DNA of 57,462 nucleotides from Priapulus caudatus (Eukaryota > Priapulida > Priapulimorpha > Priapulimorphida > Priapulidae), in assembly GCF_000485595.1 (NCBI RefSeq), contig NW_014577429.1, positions 28,597 to 86,058 of the forward strand, written 5' to 3'. Each line of letters opens with the position of its first letter. Positions within the stretch are counted from its first letter, which is position 1. Shown here in pieces: positions 1 through 13,066 of this stretch. Made by a program: the position numbers and the translations under genes. The notes under the pieces were generated by a model. It was not told the DNA's origin. It was given only the letters and a program-made list of their open reading frames with translations, and searched no databases.

Positions 1-262
1 CCGTAACGAAATAACTCGCAGTAGCTGATTTCGTCGACTTGATTTCGTCACGAAATCACTCGCAGTAGCTGATTTCGTAACGAAATGACTCGCAGTAGTT
101 GATTTCGTAACGAAATGACTTTGTAGACTTGATTTCGTCACGAAATCACTCGCAGTAGCTGATTTCGTAACGAAATGACTCGCAGTAGTTGATTTCGTAA
201 CGAAATGACTTTGTAGACTTGATTTCGTTACGAAATCAATGATTTCGTAACGAAATCAGTCA
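1..262. repeat. 30-bp satellite array with a 90-bp higher-order repeat
   Basis: Tandem 30-bp units, each starting with the near-palindrome GATTTCGTNACGAAATC. Three unit variants alternate, ending in cgcagtagct, cgcagtagtt or ttgtagactt. The resulting 90-bp block at 41-130 is repeated without a mismatch at 131-220. The array runs off the left edge of the window and decays after 220 into two spacer-less 20-bp units. Confidence 0.9.
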
Positions 263-1294
263 TGCGACACTTGGCGCCCCATAGTTTAGTAGCAATACAA
301 TGTTCGTTCATTCGGCGAAATATTTGCTCAACGTAGAGAAGCAATATTACATATTTAAATTTTATTTCTTATTATTCAAGTTTAAATGGCACAATTGTCC
401 AGATTGCCACCAGCAGTGGTTGCAAACGCGTACACATCAATCAGTACTACTACTACCAGGAGTACATGAATAGATATACATTTAGTATCATTAATACAAT
501 ATAGTGCACATACATATATGTACATGATGTAAAAGTAGACAGTACATCTGATTAAGTACTCCTGACACTACTATATCGACACCCTTTATGCATCATTCAG
601 AAAAAAATCCTTACTTCCACATATGGTTTCATGGCCTGCTACTTCTTATATTAGATGCAAAGAAGTAAAATAAATGTAATTATATTACAGAAACTAGAAC
701 CATTCTGTTTTTAATTGGTAAGAATTACAACATATTATGAAAAACATTCGTTTCGAGTAGTCACAAATATCAACATAGCAAGTGTATATATATACCGTAA
801 AGGCATTTAATCATGACTTCTAGACCCTGATAATACACCTCGTTGACTAATCAGAGATACATACAACCGCCATTACAAATAAATATGACCAACCTGCGTA
901 AGAGCGAGGGCAGGAGCTCCTGGTGTGACTCAGCATATCTCTCACTCACACGGTATCAGGACTGTATACAGCTACTTAATGGGAACGTACTTAAACTCAC
1001 TATGTTAAAATGGCCCAATGGCACTGCTCTGTACCAAGGCTGTACTAGCCAGGTACACAATGAGGTGAGCACTTGTTACACGTGCAATCGTTACGAGACT
1101 TGAAATCGTTAATTTTAGATGTATAAGATATAAATACTTTAGCTACACATATGAATGTTTACATGATAATTGTTATAATAGAAGTCTATTTCTCTTTGTA
1201 CACACACGCACGCATATACTTTATATTTACAATTGGTAATTAATCAAGGTGATATGAGTTTAGGAACAGTTAAAATGCATGCAGTAAAGCTGAG
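263..1294. other. AT-rich intergenic DNA, no gene seen
   Basis: No exon chain or recognisable domain on either strand. It lies 3' of BTBD9. Confidence 0.6.
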
Positions 1295-1515
1295 AGGGTC
1301 TATGTCCCCCAGGGTACTGCCGGAACGTACCCTGGGTACAGTCCGGTATACCGGAACGTACCCTGGTACTATCTTATATGCCGGACCATACCTCGCCTAC
1401 TCCACTAACGAGTCTAGGGAGTCGCCTACGCCTATTCCCTAGCGGTCCCTAACCCTAACCATATCAAATAGTTATCAGGGTACGTTCCGGCAGTACCCTG
1501 GGGGACATAGACCCT
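1295..1515. mobile_element. Short foldback element (MITE) with telomere-like motif
   Basis: About 40-bp terminal inverted repeats beginning AGGGTCTATGTCCCCCAGGG and containing CTGCCGGAACGTACCCTGG. The right arm at 1475-1515 is the reverse complement of the left arm at 1295-1335. A short TTAGGG-type tract sits beside the right arm at 1446-1461. The same termini bound the composite element at 11129-13839. No transposase is encoded, so it is non-autonomous. Confidence 0.8.
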
Positions 1516-1815
1516 ATGAGCTGCAGTAGATGAGGGTTTTTTTCTCAACTCAAATACAATTCTACCAGATGCTAAGCTGCTATTCAAATAAGTCATCCCA
1601 GACAAACAGTCGATTTCTCCATCACATTACGGCACTTGTAAAAAAACGCAACAATTGTGGACGTTGAGTAAAAACACAATGGGAGGTGATCGTTTGTCTA
1701 ATATCACTCAAAAACTATGAGTGCATTTCTACTATGAACATAGTTACACTGCTACGAGGTACACCTAACACATCAGCCAAAAGTTGCATGGAAACAGGAA
1801 GAATGCACAGCCATG

Positions 1816-2817
1816 TCATCGGGGATCTCCTTGTGTTGGCCCATGGTTTGAGCCTGACCAGTTCTGATTCCCAAGCCCCTGCAGGTTCACTCTGTCGAGC
1901 GCCGATGGTCGAGGCTGCTCTTGGGCTGTTTCCCTTCGAACAGGGCCACCATGCTCTGCATTGTCTGCTGACAATGATGATGCACTAGCACCACCTGTGA
2001 GCGAGTGGCAACGTTATTAGAGATTTGACAGCAGTGTTTCGTTGGAATTGAGCAATGCACGCAGACGCAGAGCTCTATCAAGCCACACGAGCATAAAATT
2101 ATACAACTTAGTCGACTTCAACAGATAAGCTTCATTTGTGAATATGCATGCATCTTGTAAAGTGGTCCCTGCTTTATTGGAAGTGGTTCTGCACTGATAA
2201 AACGGTGATGTTGATTATGCAGAGAACCCATTTCCAGTCACACAACTACTCCTCACATGTGGTGCTAGTACTTCAACAAAACCATTGCATCTGTGTTCGA
2301 ACCAATAAGAATTTCCAACCAAAAAATAAACTTTGTTCTGCAGAAAATATTCTGTTAAACCTGCCCTTCCTGTTCTCTATTTCCAATTAAAATAACGTGT
2401 GCAAAGCTTGTTTTTCAGTCGTATGTCATTTACGTGATGCACCCTTTTATCTAAGGCCTGATACGTGGGAACCACTCTATTGTAATTCTACATAACTGCC
2501 CACCTTCCGACCTAGTTGGTCGCACCACATCATCTTGCCGATCTCTGGTGTTGCTGCCGGAAGGACTATTACAGGATTCAGGTTCTGGTGATGCAGGACA
2601 CTCAAAATGCACAACGTGAAATACCTACAAAATAAATTATTTACTGCTATTAAGAAAAAACTATTGGAAATGCACCATTTACAGCAAACCCAAATCACAA
2701 GATTGGATAACTTAAAAGATTGCAAGCACAGATGGCTGTCACCAGACTCATAACCTTCACTCTTATGAAACTCACTCCTTCCACAGAAAGAAAATAAAAA
2801 CTATAATTACATAACTG

Positions 2818-2866
<49 letters not shown>

Positions 2867-5800
2867 TATATACAACAGTAATTCTGATTAGTAACTATTC
2901 ACAAATAGTTTACCATATATAATAATAATACAATCAAAAACATAAATTATGAGTATAATTTTAACCTCATTTGCTGTATTGTGTGTTCCAACAATTCTAA
3001 TAAATACGACAGGTCTTTTGCTGAACTTGATCATCTGCCATGACCTGCAAATTGGAAATGTAAACATGATTCACATCAATAAGGGTATTATCATTGATTT
3101 GCAACAGAATTATTTATACTATAATAGTATCATAGAGCATTTTTTATAAATCATGAATGAAGGCACACATCAATCACCCGTGCCCATTTTAGGCACTACT
3201 ATTGTTCAAGATTATACGTAAGCAGTGTTTGTACAGCTGTATATGACATTGTAGCACATATATGCAGGCAGTATGACTACATGTACTTACTGACAAGGCT
3301 GTTTTGATCGATCACAGACCACATCCCATGTTTGGTTGTCTATTGAGACTTCAATGTAATAACAGTAAGTCCTGTTGTCACAATCCCACAAAAGCATTCT
3401 GCAAAGCACATCTTCGATTAGAGATAACTGATAGAGCAGGAAAGTCCACTACATAGACATTCCTCCTTCAACAGATATATTGTAGTGGCATGCTATATGT
3501 GTGCATGGCTTACCATAAGTAACCCATCTGCTATACCTTGTGTGCATGTATAAACGTCTGCGCAAATGTCTTGCATGCTTTTGATGTTGGTGCGCAAGCA
3601 TGTGTGTATATGTGAGCATGCAGTGCACAAATGTGTAAGCATCAGTCCTTGTACGTGTCATGTGTGGGATTACAGTTGGTACCCAAACATATCTGTCCAA
3701 ATGTTCATAGTGAATGCATGCACGTGTTCGTTCATACATGTGTGGGTTAGGCATGAGCATGCGCATATGCATCTAGAAATGTGGGTAATAATGTAGAGTC
3801 TCACCTCATTGAGTCCACTAGGTAGGGCTGTGTGAGCTGTACAACAATTGCACCGGATCCGAGCTGATGACATGTATATCCAGAGTCCCAGTCATAGTTC
3901 TGCGTGTCTCCATTTATTAGAGCATTGCGGCACCTACTAACCCCCTCTATAACCATAGCACTCTGCTGTATGGTAGCAATGTTGTTGCAAGGAACTGAAA
4001 GTATATTTTAGCAAAGCATCGATGCAACCACAGGATATATTCTGACTTCTTTACAATTAAATGGTGGTAATTCTACCATCCATAATTTAACCAGCCCACT
4101 GGTTTACTGTTGAAAATGGTTTTTTGAACAATTTGGAACAAATAGCAGTAGAAAACAAAACAATACGATGTGAAAGATAAAGAAGACACCAAATAAGCCA
4201 AAAATAATACAAAAGAAGTGACTGATAAACAATCCTGAATCTAGAAAAGCTAATCTTATAATGTCATGTACATTACTAACCAATAAGCCCATTTGCTGTC
4301 TCACATGTATCTTTCGTATGCATTGCCTCCAAGGCAACTAAATGGAAAACCCTATTCACTGTGTTATGTGTGCCAACAACTCGTACAAATCTGTAAGTAA
4401 AATATCTAAAATTCCGTTACAACATAAATAAACACTGTTAATACAAGCAGCTTGGATTATTTAGCAATTTAAAGCCTTGTTGTATAATTGTACTTTTACA
4501 CATTTATTGTATGCACATGCTACACCATGGCATACCTCAACTCAATGCCTTACACCATACAACATTGCACCTCATTAAACCATACCATACTTCAGGAGAG
4601 TCAATAATTAGGTAATTCTGCTACTTACTAGCTATTCATACTCATAGATTATTTGCTTATATCATAAGTGCATTCCCCCACATGACGCACTAATACTAAA
4701 CAGATAGGCAAATTTATGAAAATTACCAAAGGGAGTGCAACTCCTTATTTGCCGAATTTAGACTCTTGTGAAAATTCACTACTTGTAAGAAGTCACATTT
4801 TGCAATTTGGCAAGCAGCAACTAGACCTCTGTCACACCACACTTAATTATGACATATTACAAACACTACAATTACAGCTGTACATTTCCCAAATCATTCC
4901 CATTTCACCAACATCATATATAGAATGGCCAACACGTATTTAATAGGTTGTTCTTGCAGAATTTACATGCGTATCCCTCGACCTCACTTGATGGCAACAA
5001 TGACCAACATTTGGTTTTTACTCCTACGCAATGCAGCAATCAATCAGAAAGGCAATGGAAGGTGTTATGTGATGGGCTGCATTGCTTTCACTCACCGTAT
5101 CACCCGGGGAGTAAAGTAAAGACGTTGCCAGGATCTGCAGAGGTATTTGCTGTGATCACCGACTTTCACCCAGTCCTTCTCATCCATGGACACTTCAATG
5201 TAGTATGAATACGACCTGAACAACAATGCAGTGAACAGCACAATAACACAACAAATTCCACAGTGTTTCGAGGGAAAATCTTATAGTTAAAAATCAGACA
5301 GACTACAAAGTGACTATTTATTAATGGAGAAAGATGATTGCTTTTCTCATCGATGCTTATCAAGACGTACGCCTCTGTCTCTGTTATGACGGCCAATATG
5401 GTGAATGAATGTCCATTTATAACACAGGTTATGAGCATTATAATTCGCACCGACCAGCCACGTTTGGGAGTCACAGTATGACTTCACATGCTTACCTCAT
5501 GTCCTTGTCCCAGAGCAGAAGGCGCATATGATTAACTATGCACTGCGTTCCCAGCTTTACCACTATTCCCTTGTTTACACTGTCCTCTATCGGGTGCCGC
5601 GTAAAGCCATGGTCCATATCATAGTTAAGAGTGTCGCCATCTAGTAGTGCCGTCTTTACCTCACCTTGTAGCACCTGTGCTCCATGTCGCAGTGAGGCTA
5701 CATTCTCCTCTGGCACTAAAAGTATTATAATTATAGGCCTGCTATTATGGCACTGACAGGGGGCAGCACGCATGCTGTTTCCTGCAACACTAAGTGTTTA

Positions 5801-8800
5801 CTGGCAGTTTTTGAAGGCATTTAAACCTCGAAAACAACATTAATGGCATTAATAATATAAGTCAGTCAAACTCCTAAGCAATATCAGATGGCAGCACATG
5901 CTGTTAGTTATGCATTCATATTCATTCATGATTACAAATGAATGTGACCTACATAAGATGCCCCTATAGTTGAGTTCCATCACTCTGAGCTCTACCCTCT
6001 CTTTGATGGCATCCAGGATGGCATCTGGTTGCATTAGTCCAGTTGGTCGAACTTCATTAAGCAAGTCCTGTGATATTTCAACATAATGAACATCTGGGCA
6101 ATGACCAAACAAGGATTAATGTTTCATTCAATCACACGTAGTGATGTCATCATTATTTACTCACAACAGGCTTGATCGCATATATAATCATTGCAATAAA
6201 ATCTTTAAAAATTGAATATTGAAATTGTGACATGCATATTTTAACATCAATAATATCAGGAGTAGATAATAGGGAGGAGTGTGACATCAATAAACAAGGG
6301 AAATTCGTCATTTACTAGCCTTATAATACCTACGATTTACTACGCGTAACTCATCCAACTTGAGCTCAAATCGGACACAGTACATTCGCCAATCATCGTA
6401 CGAAATCGTTTCCTCGTAGACACCCGCAATCCGGAGATACAGCCTAAAACGTACGACACGATTCTGCATTCTTTGGACATCAATCCAACGCCATTGCGCG
6501 CCTATAATTCAGACAAAAGGCAGCAACACTGCCGCGCAGTCGCTGTGTTTGCTCTCTCGGATAGCTGAATGTGGCGTTGTGGCTCGTGGGGAGATTGGAG
6601 ATCGACGCAACACTCGACGAGCTGATCATGCAGTTGGCGTGCGTGCGTGAAGGCATGCCAGCTATGTACAAAGGTGGCCTGTGTAGCTGTGTACCGGGTC
6701 AAAGGTTATCTCGCCGAGTGTTGATGCCTAATCTCCCAGCGAGCCACATGCCTCGCTCAGTTAGCAATAGCGCGTTAGGTAGCTGCCTTTTGTTTGAATT
6801 ATAGGCGCGCAATGGCGTTGGATTGATGTCCAAAGAATGGAGAATCGTGTCGTACGTTTTAGGCTGTATCTCCGGATTGCGGGTGTCTACGAGGAAACGA
6901 TTTCGTACGATGATTGGCGAATGTACTGTGTCCGATTTGAGCTCAAGTTGGATGAGTTACGCGTAGTAAATCGTAGGTATTATAAGGCTAGTAAATGACG
7001 AATTTCCCTTGTTTATTGATGTCACACTCCTCCCTATTATCTACTCCTGATAATATATATAATTAAGTACTTAATTATTTGCACTTTGCTGCCACTAGCC
7101 ATGACTGGACTCTAATGTTAATCACGACTGGATATAATCCTGACTGTACACAAGCATGTGACGACTGTGACACAAGGGTCCGGACTATGACTAGGCATCC
7201 AATAGAAGCCAAACTATACACTGTGATGACAAGGTAACTAGCAGGTCAGCCACGAATGAATCGCCATGAGAATAAGCACGCTTCTCACCGGCAGCGTCAT
7301 GAGAGGAAGACGTATTGCATTCAGAATCTCGGATATTCCTTCCTTCTCAGAGCTGTTGACTTTAGTCCAACGAAGAACAGCGCGGAATATGTCAATCTCG
7401 TTTGCGCAGAATGAATCGCGTGAAATCATCACATGTAGAGAATTCTGAATGGAAATCGGATAGGCGTTTAGGATCGTGCTATAGCATGTGTCAATTATTT
7501 TAGTTAAGTGTATCACTCATCTTTACTCTCAATTTTTTGTTATCAAGTACATTTTAATATCAGTGAAAAATTACAAACAACCAAAATGTATTTCCTCCTG
7601 TCTCTCTAAATTGAACGCTAATACAAAAATAGCCTAGTAATGACACTAGTAATAACACAAACAGGACAGACATGCTGCACTTAAGTAAAAGCCGATCAAA
7701 TGTTTCACATTCCCCCCGTTTTCTTATTTAAAGTAAGTTATAGCTTTTCTACGTGAAAGAAAAAAATGTTAAAATTCGTATATTTAATCTAAATATCAAT
7801 ATTGTTTCCAGTTGTTTCTATTTACTCAGATTCAGATTCAGATTTTATCCAGAATACACACAGAGATGAAATGGTCTTGTGGCTGTTCTATATACCTGCC
7901 TCATTACATGCTAAACAGGTATATAATTTATTCATCCAGGTAATGTACCAACCAATTTAGCTATATAATCATTGGCAAGAAATTTTGGACACAACGGCAA
8001 ACATACAAGCACCACTTTACACTGTGTATGAGATTTGCATACCACACTGCCACAGTAGTAAACATAGAAATGGCAATGACAACGTCCAAAATCACATACA
8101 TAGCGAGTAACAAGTAAGAGCGATTAAAATCCTTACTTATTAAACTTACAGCTGAGATAGATGTAAACGCATCACTGCTCAGAACTTCCTGTGCCTGTCG
8201 GTCCATGTAATCAAAGCAGGTTTGCCTCAAGCTGGTTAGACTAAACAACGTTGCCACATCGTATATCATGCACACATTGTAGACACTAAGGATGGCTTTT
8301 AGATAATCTGAGATGCTGGCTTCCAGTTCTTTGAAGCCATACTGGTTAGCAAGGCCAAGCACATCTAGTAAGAGGTCTTCCTGTGAAAGATAAGAAAAGA
8401 TAAAATTGAAGAAAATTTAACTCTAGCCTGTATTCAACTGAAAGACAGTATCTGAGACCATAACTATAAAAACCTAATAAGTATTGCAAAGCAATAGTGC
8501 TCAAGGGGTAGATATTGCTATGCTGTTGCCACTGCAACTGCTACTACTACTGCTGTGGCTACTATTGCTACTATCAAGCCCAAATGCCTGACAATTTACA
8601 AACAACAGTAATCACCTGAATAGAATATCAGCAATTTATTAGTGTAGGTAACACACACCTGATATTGGTTAACATTATGGTTCATTTTCTGGAAATAGTA
8701 TATTTAGATTTGTGCTGATATTGTTGACAGAGAGAAGCAAAGATAGGCACGCATTGATACTTGCGCTATTCTACATCTGACCATTACTCAGGCCATCTGA

Positions 8801-10659
8801 CCATACACATGTCAGGTGATCTTATGACATACCAGCGATTATAATTATCTGCTAATATACAATGTAATTTCTAGCTTTAGCCAGCGATATATTCTGAGTT
8901 GTCGCATGCTAGCTAGTGTATACCTGTATCTTAAACTCACAGAATATAAGATTTAAGTAAAAAATACATGCTCACATGTATGTATACGTACCTTTAAACT
9001 GCTTAAATTCATCCTCCCTGTGTATATGTATTTTAATAACATACGAAAAGGTACGGCTGATGTTGCCTTCAGCTCAACTGTTGACAATGTAGATTCTTTC
9101 ATGCCTCCATACAGCAGTGCTCTGAGGTAGATAAATGCACACAGCTGATGAGAAACAACTAATTTGGAATGCACACAGCTGATAGATTCTAACTCTTTGC
9201 ACATTTCCAAGCCAATACAAAATCAACTATTATGTATAACTGTTAATTCAGTTCTGAATTTTAATATTCACCAGGAATCTACACATGCTTGACAGTGCTC
9301 CAGAAAATTTTTGGCGTTGATGAGTATTTACTCACCATTTTTTTTATGTATGAGTATCGGCAAGATCCCTATGAGTACTCCTTGTTGGCAGTACTCATCA
9401 TATTTTCTTAGTATGAGTATCGTCCAGAATAGTTTTCAACAACTAGCGAGATTATAGGTGAAACTATATCTTCCACTGATGAAACATTCCTTGGTCTTGT
9501 AGGATTCATATATTTTAAAATGCTCTGACACTGTTCAGCAGCGCGACGTGTAGACTTCATGTTTGTTTCTGCAGACGACGGCAACGTGCGTTTTTATTAC
9601 CGCGGAGTAAACTGAATTCTAATTGGCTAATCAAATATAATGGACCAATAGTCAACAAGCTTAGATCACACACGTTCGACTTTCCTTATTTGGAATTAAT
9701 TCCGGGAAGGCCGGAGTATAGACTGCGTTCCAGTCGCAACACCAATTCTAACTTCAGAGCTTTGTAAAATAAACTACACACAGGAACCAGTCACGATAGA
9801 TAGTAGATAGACTGGTTCACGTACTGACAAACAGCAGCCATAGCGAACATAATGAGTGGGGCACCGCGACCAAGCTACCAGTCTATTAGCGAGAGAGTCG
9901 AGCCGATACGGGAGTAGATGGAAGGTTAGCGTACTGATACGATCTGTTTGTTTTCTCATGTACGTATTTATTAAAACACAAGCGTATCTATACACATACC
10001 TTTGAAAATTACATGCGTATTTGTATGAAATTCATGCGTATTTACGCAAATACGCAAGCTATCTGGTGCACTGGCTTGAGTAAACTTTTAGTATAATTGA
10101 TTTTCAATCGACATATAGAGTGAAAAAGATACCCATAGAGGATATACATACTACTACTATAATATCATATATCTGCTCATGTTGTAATTATACATATATA
10201 ATGTATTTTACATAGCTCTAATCAATAGACCACATGAAGGCAATATTGAAAAGTATTCTGAGTATGATTCAATACTACAACAATAGATAGCTACTATATG
10301 TACATAAAATAAAAAGGCCATATAGACACATGGTACAGTAACCAACTGTTATGATTAGGAGTTTTTAATTTGCTAATGTCATACTTTTGTGTGTGCACAG
10401 GCTTACTTTATAACTGTACAAGCAAGATACAAGATACCCCACACTATCAAAACAAATGGATTACCAACCTGAAATAATCACTTCGGGAACCCAAGATAAC
10501 CCGATGACCAGGAAAAGACTGGCCTTCAACTTGCAGTGTGATGTCGCTGTACTCTTCATTGAGGAAGAGCTGGCTGAGATTTTCAGACAGCTGGCTGACA
10601 TGGTCCACCTCTTGTTCTGGGAGCGACTGAGATGACAGGAACGTACGCCGGTCACACAT
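1816..10659 (-). CDS. BTBD9: BTB/POZ domain-containing protein 9, complete, 13 exons
   Basis: Exons (minus): 10659-10469, 9121-8992, 8380-8150, 7444-7289, 6067-5953, 5715-5496, 5215-5096, 4390-4281, 3994-3805, 3398-3291, 3044-2966, 2624-2504, 1994-1816. All joins are in phase and give 649 residues; the human protein is about 612. The start ATG is two codons after an in-frame TAA. Domains: BTB about 20-122 (HRVILGSR, FRALLYGGM, LLKYIYTGR), BACK about 125-235 (NVCMIYDVATL, QEVLSS, IRLPLM), and two F5/8 type C (discoidin) domains about 276-411 and 426-560. Each discoidin domain carries LL(D/N)GDT, a LLWD strand and RIVGTHNT or RVVGTHNT. The last exon encodes a polar disordered tail. If exon 12 is read through, the stop is at 2451 and the protein has 607 residues. 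The family is a predicted CUL3 adaptor linked to iron and dopamine biology; only the domain architecture is seen here. Confidence 0.95.
2821..2871. repeat. (TA)n microsatellite
   Basis: Pure TA run in BTBD9 intron 11. Confidence 0.9.
6255..7053. mobile_element. Long foldback element in BTBD9 intron 4
   Basis: Arms of about 270 bp (6255-6527 and 6781-7053) are near-perfect reverse complements around a 250-bp loop. The ends read TATCAGGAGTAGATAATAG and its complement. The loop shows no recognisable transposase. The same short termini occur alone as small hairpins elsewhere in the window. Confidence 0.85.
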
Positions 10660-11128
10660 GCCTTAAGCAAATTCTTGCCAGTGCTTGGTAATGTGTAAGC
10701 GCACCTAGAAGAATCCATTGACACTTGTAGTCCCAGTCACATTACATTCTTTTACGCAAGAAGACTCATGGTATGAATATATATATAGAATTTTAGATGT
10801 TACTTTATACTTAGTCGGATTTTGAACAATCTTCCCGATTGTTCTCATATGCTTCTGACCATTACAATAATTACCAGGCAGCCCTTCCATTTCTGCAACC
10901 TGCAGGATATGCAGAATGTGGAAGTGGCATAGTGCCTAGTAGTGGAAGTGACATTCATTAAATTATTGGGTAGGCTATGTGCAGGGTGTAACACACTATC
11001 TGCAATTCTAGAAATTAGTCAGTGTAGGGAGGTTTCGATGGGTAATCTACATATGCTACGCCCAAACAGCAAATTAGCCGTGGTAGTGTCACTAGTGAGC
11101 CATATCAGTGTCACTAACTAAGGCTCAT
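10660..11128. other. 5' flank of BTBD9
   Basis: Region immediately upstream of the BTBD9 start codon, where the promoter and 5' UTR should lie. No TATA box or other motif could be assigned with confidence. Confidence 0.4.
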
Positions 11129-11233
11129 AGGGTCTATGTCCCCCAGGGTACTGCCGGAACGTACCCTGGTCACTATTTGATATGGTTAGGGTTAGGATTA
11201 GGGTTAGGGTTCGGGTTCGGGTTCGGGTAGACC

Positions 11234-11922
11234 GAATAATTCTGTCCCATATAACCTTTTTTATATTTTGGTGAGGGTTATATTGGGACAGAACGGGGTT
11301 CATTGAAATTTCGTGAGATCGCATGCAAAATGCATGCGCTGAGAATGCGGCCAGTACGCCGCTATTGGCGCGAAAAAAAACCTACCGTTCCCTTCTACAT
11401 GGCTTTACCTTGCTACTGATATGTGTATACATTCACTTCAATCGTTATTCACTTCTTAAAAGATTGTTTTTCATAAACACCGCTTCGTTGAAACTTTCCT
11501 AAATTACATCGCCATTTACAAACAATCAGACCAATCACAGCGAGTCTATCAGGCCTCCTGCAGCGCCACAGATACAAGCGAGAACCAGGGGCTATTGTAA
11601 GACTCGCTCTGATTGGTCTGATTGTTTGTAAATGGCGATGTAATTTAGGAAAGTTTCAACGAAGCGGTGTTTATTAAAAACAATCTTTTAAGAAGTGAAT
11701 AACGATTGAAGTGAATGTATACACATATCAGTAGCAAGGTAAAGCCATGTAGAAGGGAACGGTAGGTTTTTTTTCGCGCCAATAGCGGCGTACGGGCCGC
11801 ATTCTCAGCGCATGCATTTTGCATGCGATCTCACGAAATTTCAATGAACCCCGTTTTGTCCCAATATAACCCTCACCAAAATATAAAAAAGGTTATATGG
11901 GACAGAATTATTCCGAGTCTAT
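11234..11922. repeat. Near-perfect 0.7-kb inverted repeat (first copy)
   Basis: Two arms of about 330 bp share, in mirror order, the blocks ATTCTGTCCCATATAACC, a GCATGCAAAATGCATGC palindrome, a TTGGCGCG motif and a stretch ending AATGGCGATGTAA. A short non-palindromic loop lies near 11555-11600. No coding capacity is apparent. Confidence 0.85.
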
Positions 11923-12116
11923 AAGGCGTTCGGGTTAGGCGTTAGGGAGTAAGGCGTAGGCGTTAGACCGAATAATTCTGTCCCATATAACCTTTTTTAT
12001 ATTTTGGTGAGGGTTATATTGGGACAGAACGGGGTTCATTGAAATTTCGTGAGATCGCATGCAAAATGCATGCGCTGCGAATGCGGCCCGTACGCCGCTA
12101 TTGGCGCGAAAAAAAC

Positions 12117-13066
12117 AGGGGTCGAAATTAGCAGTATCCCGATATCCGCGGGATAGTAGATTCTTGTGTTGGATACCAGATTTCAACGCTTGGTATCCCG
12201 CCGGGATAGTAAAAAAAAAACGTCAAAATCGGGATAGTGGTTGTTGAGTTATCAACTTTATATGGCAGCGCATCTGAGCGAGTACGCGCGATCTGAGCGG
12301 GTTCAGACACCCTTACGCCACACTAGCGTTAAGGCCGGCGCACACCTAAAAAGATTTTCCCAGAAATCGGTCCGATTAAAAAATCTCTTCATCGTTTGTA
12401 AAATTGGCTCAGCGCGACGCCTTCCGATTTAAACACCCGCATACCTACGATAAAATTGATTATTTTGTTCTGCAAGAATGCATTTTGAATGTCATGTGAC
12501 ACGGGCACGTTCAGCTATTGACTGTTCAATATTTATCGTAGAGGATTTTTCTGAGTTCACACGCACACTACAAAATCTTGTCGGATTACAAAAAATCGCT
12601 TCAAAATAATCGGTTCAAAATCAAACATGTTTGATTTGGAACGATCGCCCGATAAAAATAATCTTAAGTAAAATCGTCTACAAATGAACGCGCACACCTA
12701 CCCGATATCGGCTGATTTTTATCGGACCTATCAAATCGCGTAATAAATCGGCTGGTGTGCGCCAGCCTTAATACAGCAGGCATAGCATATTTGCAAGATA
12801 TTGTTGCAAGAAGACGATGTTGATCATAAATGTGATGTGTATACATTGTATCAAGCGAACCAGACAATGCGTCTAGACAATATACCTCTGCAGTGTAAGT
12901 TGTGGAGGCGTATGTAAAATGAACGGGAGCGATGAGAATTTTGAAGGCAAACAATTGTTGAAATTACTATCCGAAAAATGGGATACCAGATCTTTGGGTG
13001 GGATACCAGATTTCAATACCTGGTATCCCGAATGGATACCATAATAAAAATCTAATTTCGACCCCT
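12117..13066. mobile_element. Inserted element with CAGGGGTCGAAATTA termini
   Basis: Terminal inverted repeats CAGGGGTCGAAATTA and TAATTTCGACCCCTG, with repeated GGTATCCCG/GGGATAG motifs just inside both ends. It interrupts the arm of the second 0.7-kb foldback, whose sequence resumes on the far side. It therefore inserted later than its host. Confidence 0.85.
12331..12769. mobile_element. MITE nested inside the 12117-13066 element
   Basis: Termini AAGGCCGGCGCACACC and GGTGTGCGCCAGCCTT, flanked by TTA on both sides, which fits a short target-site duplication. Subterminal repeats around CGGACC/CCGATT are also inverted. No transposase is present. Confidence 0.8.

Noticed and set aside
1-262. 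CRISPR-like array of palindromic repeats
   Set aside because: Spacers are not unique, the 90-bp block is duplicated exactly, and the genome is eukaryotic. It is a satellite.
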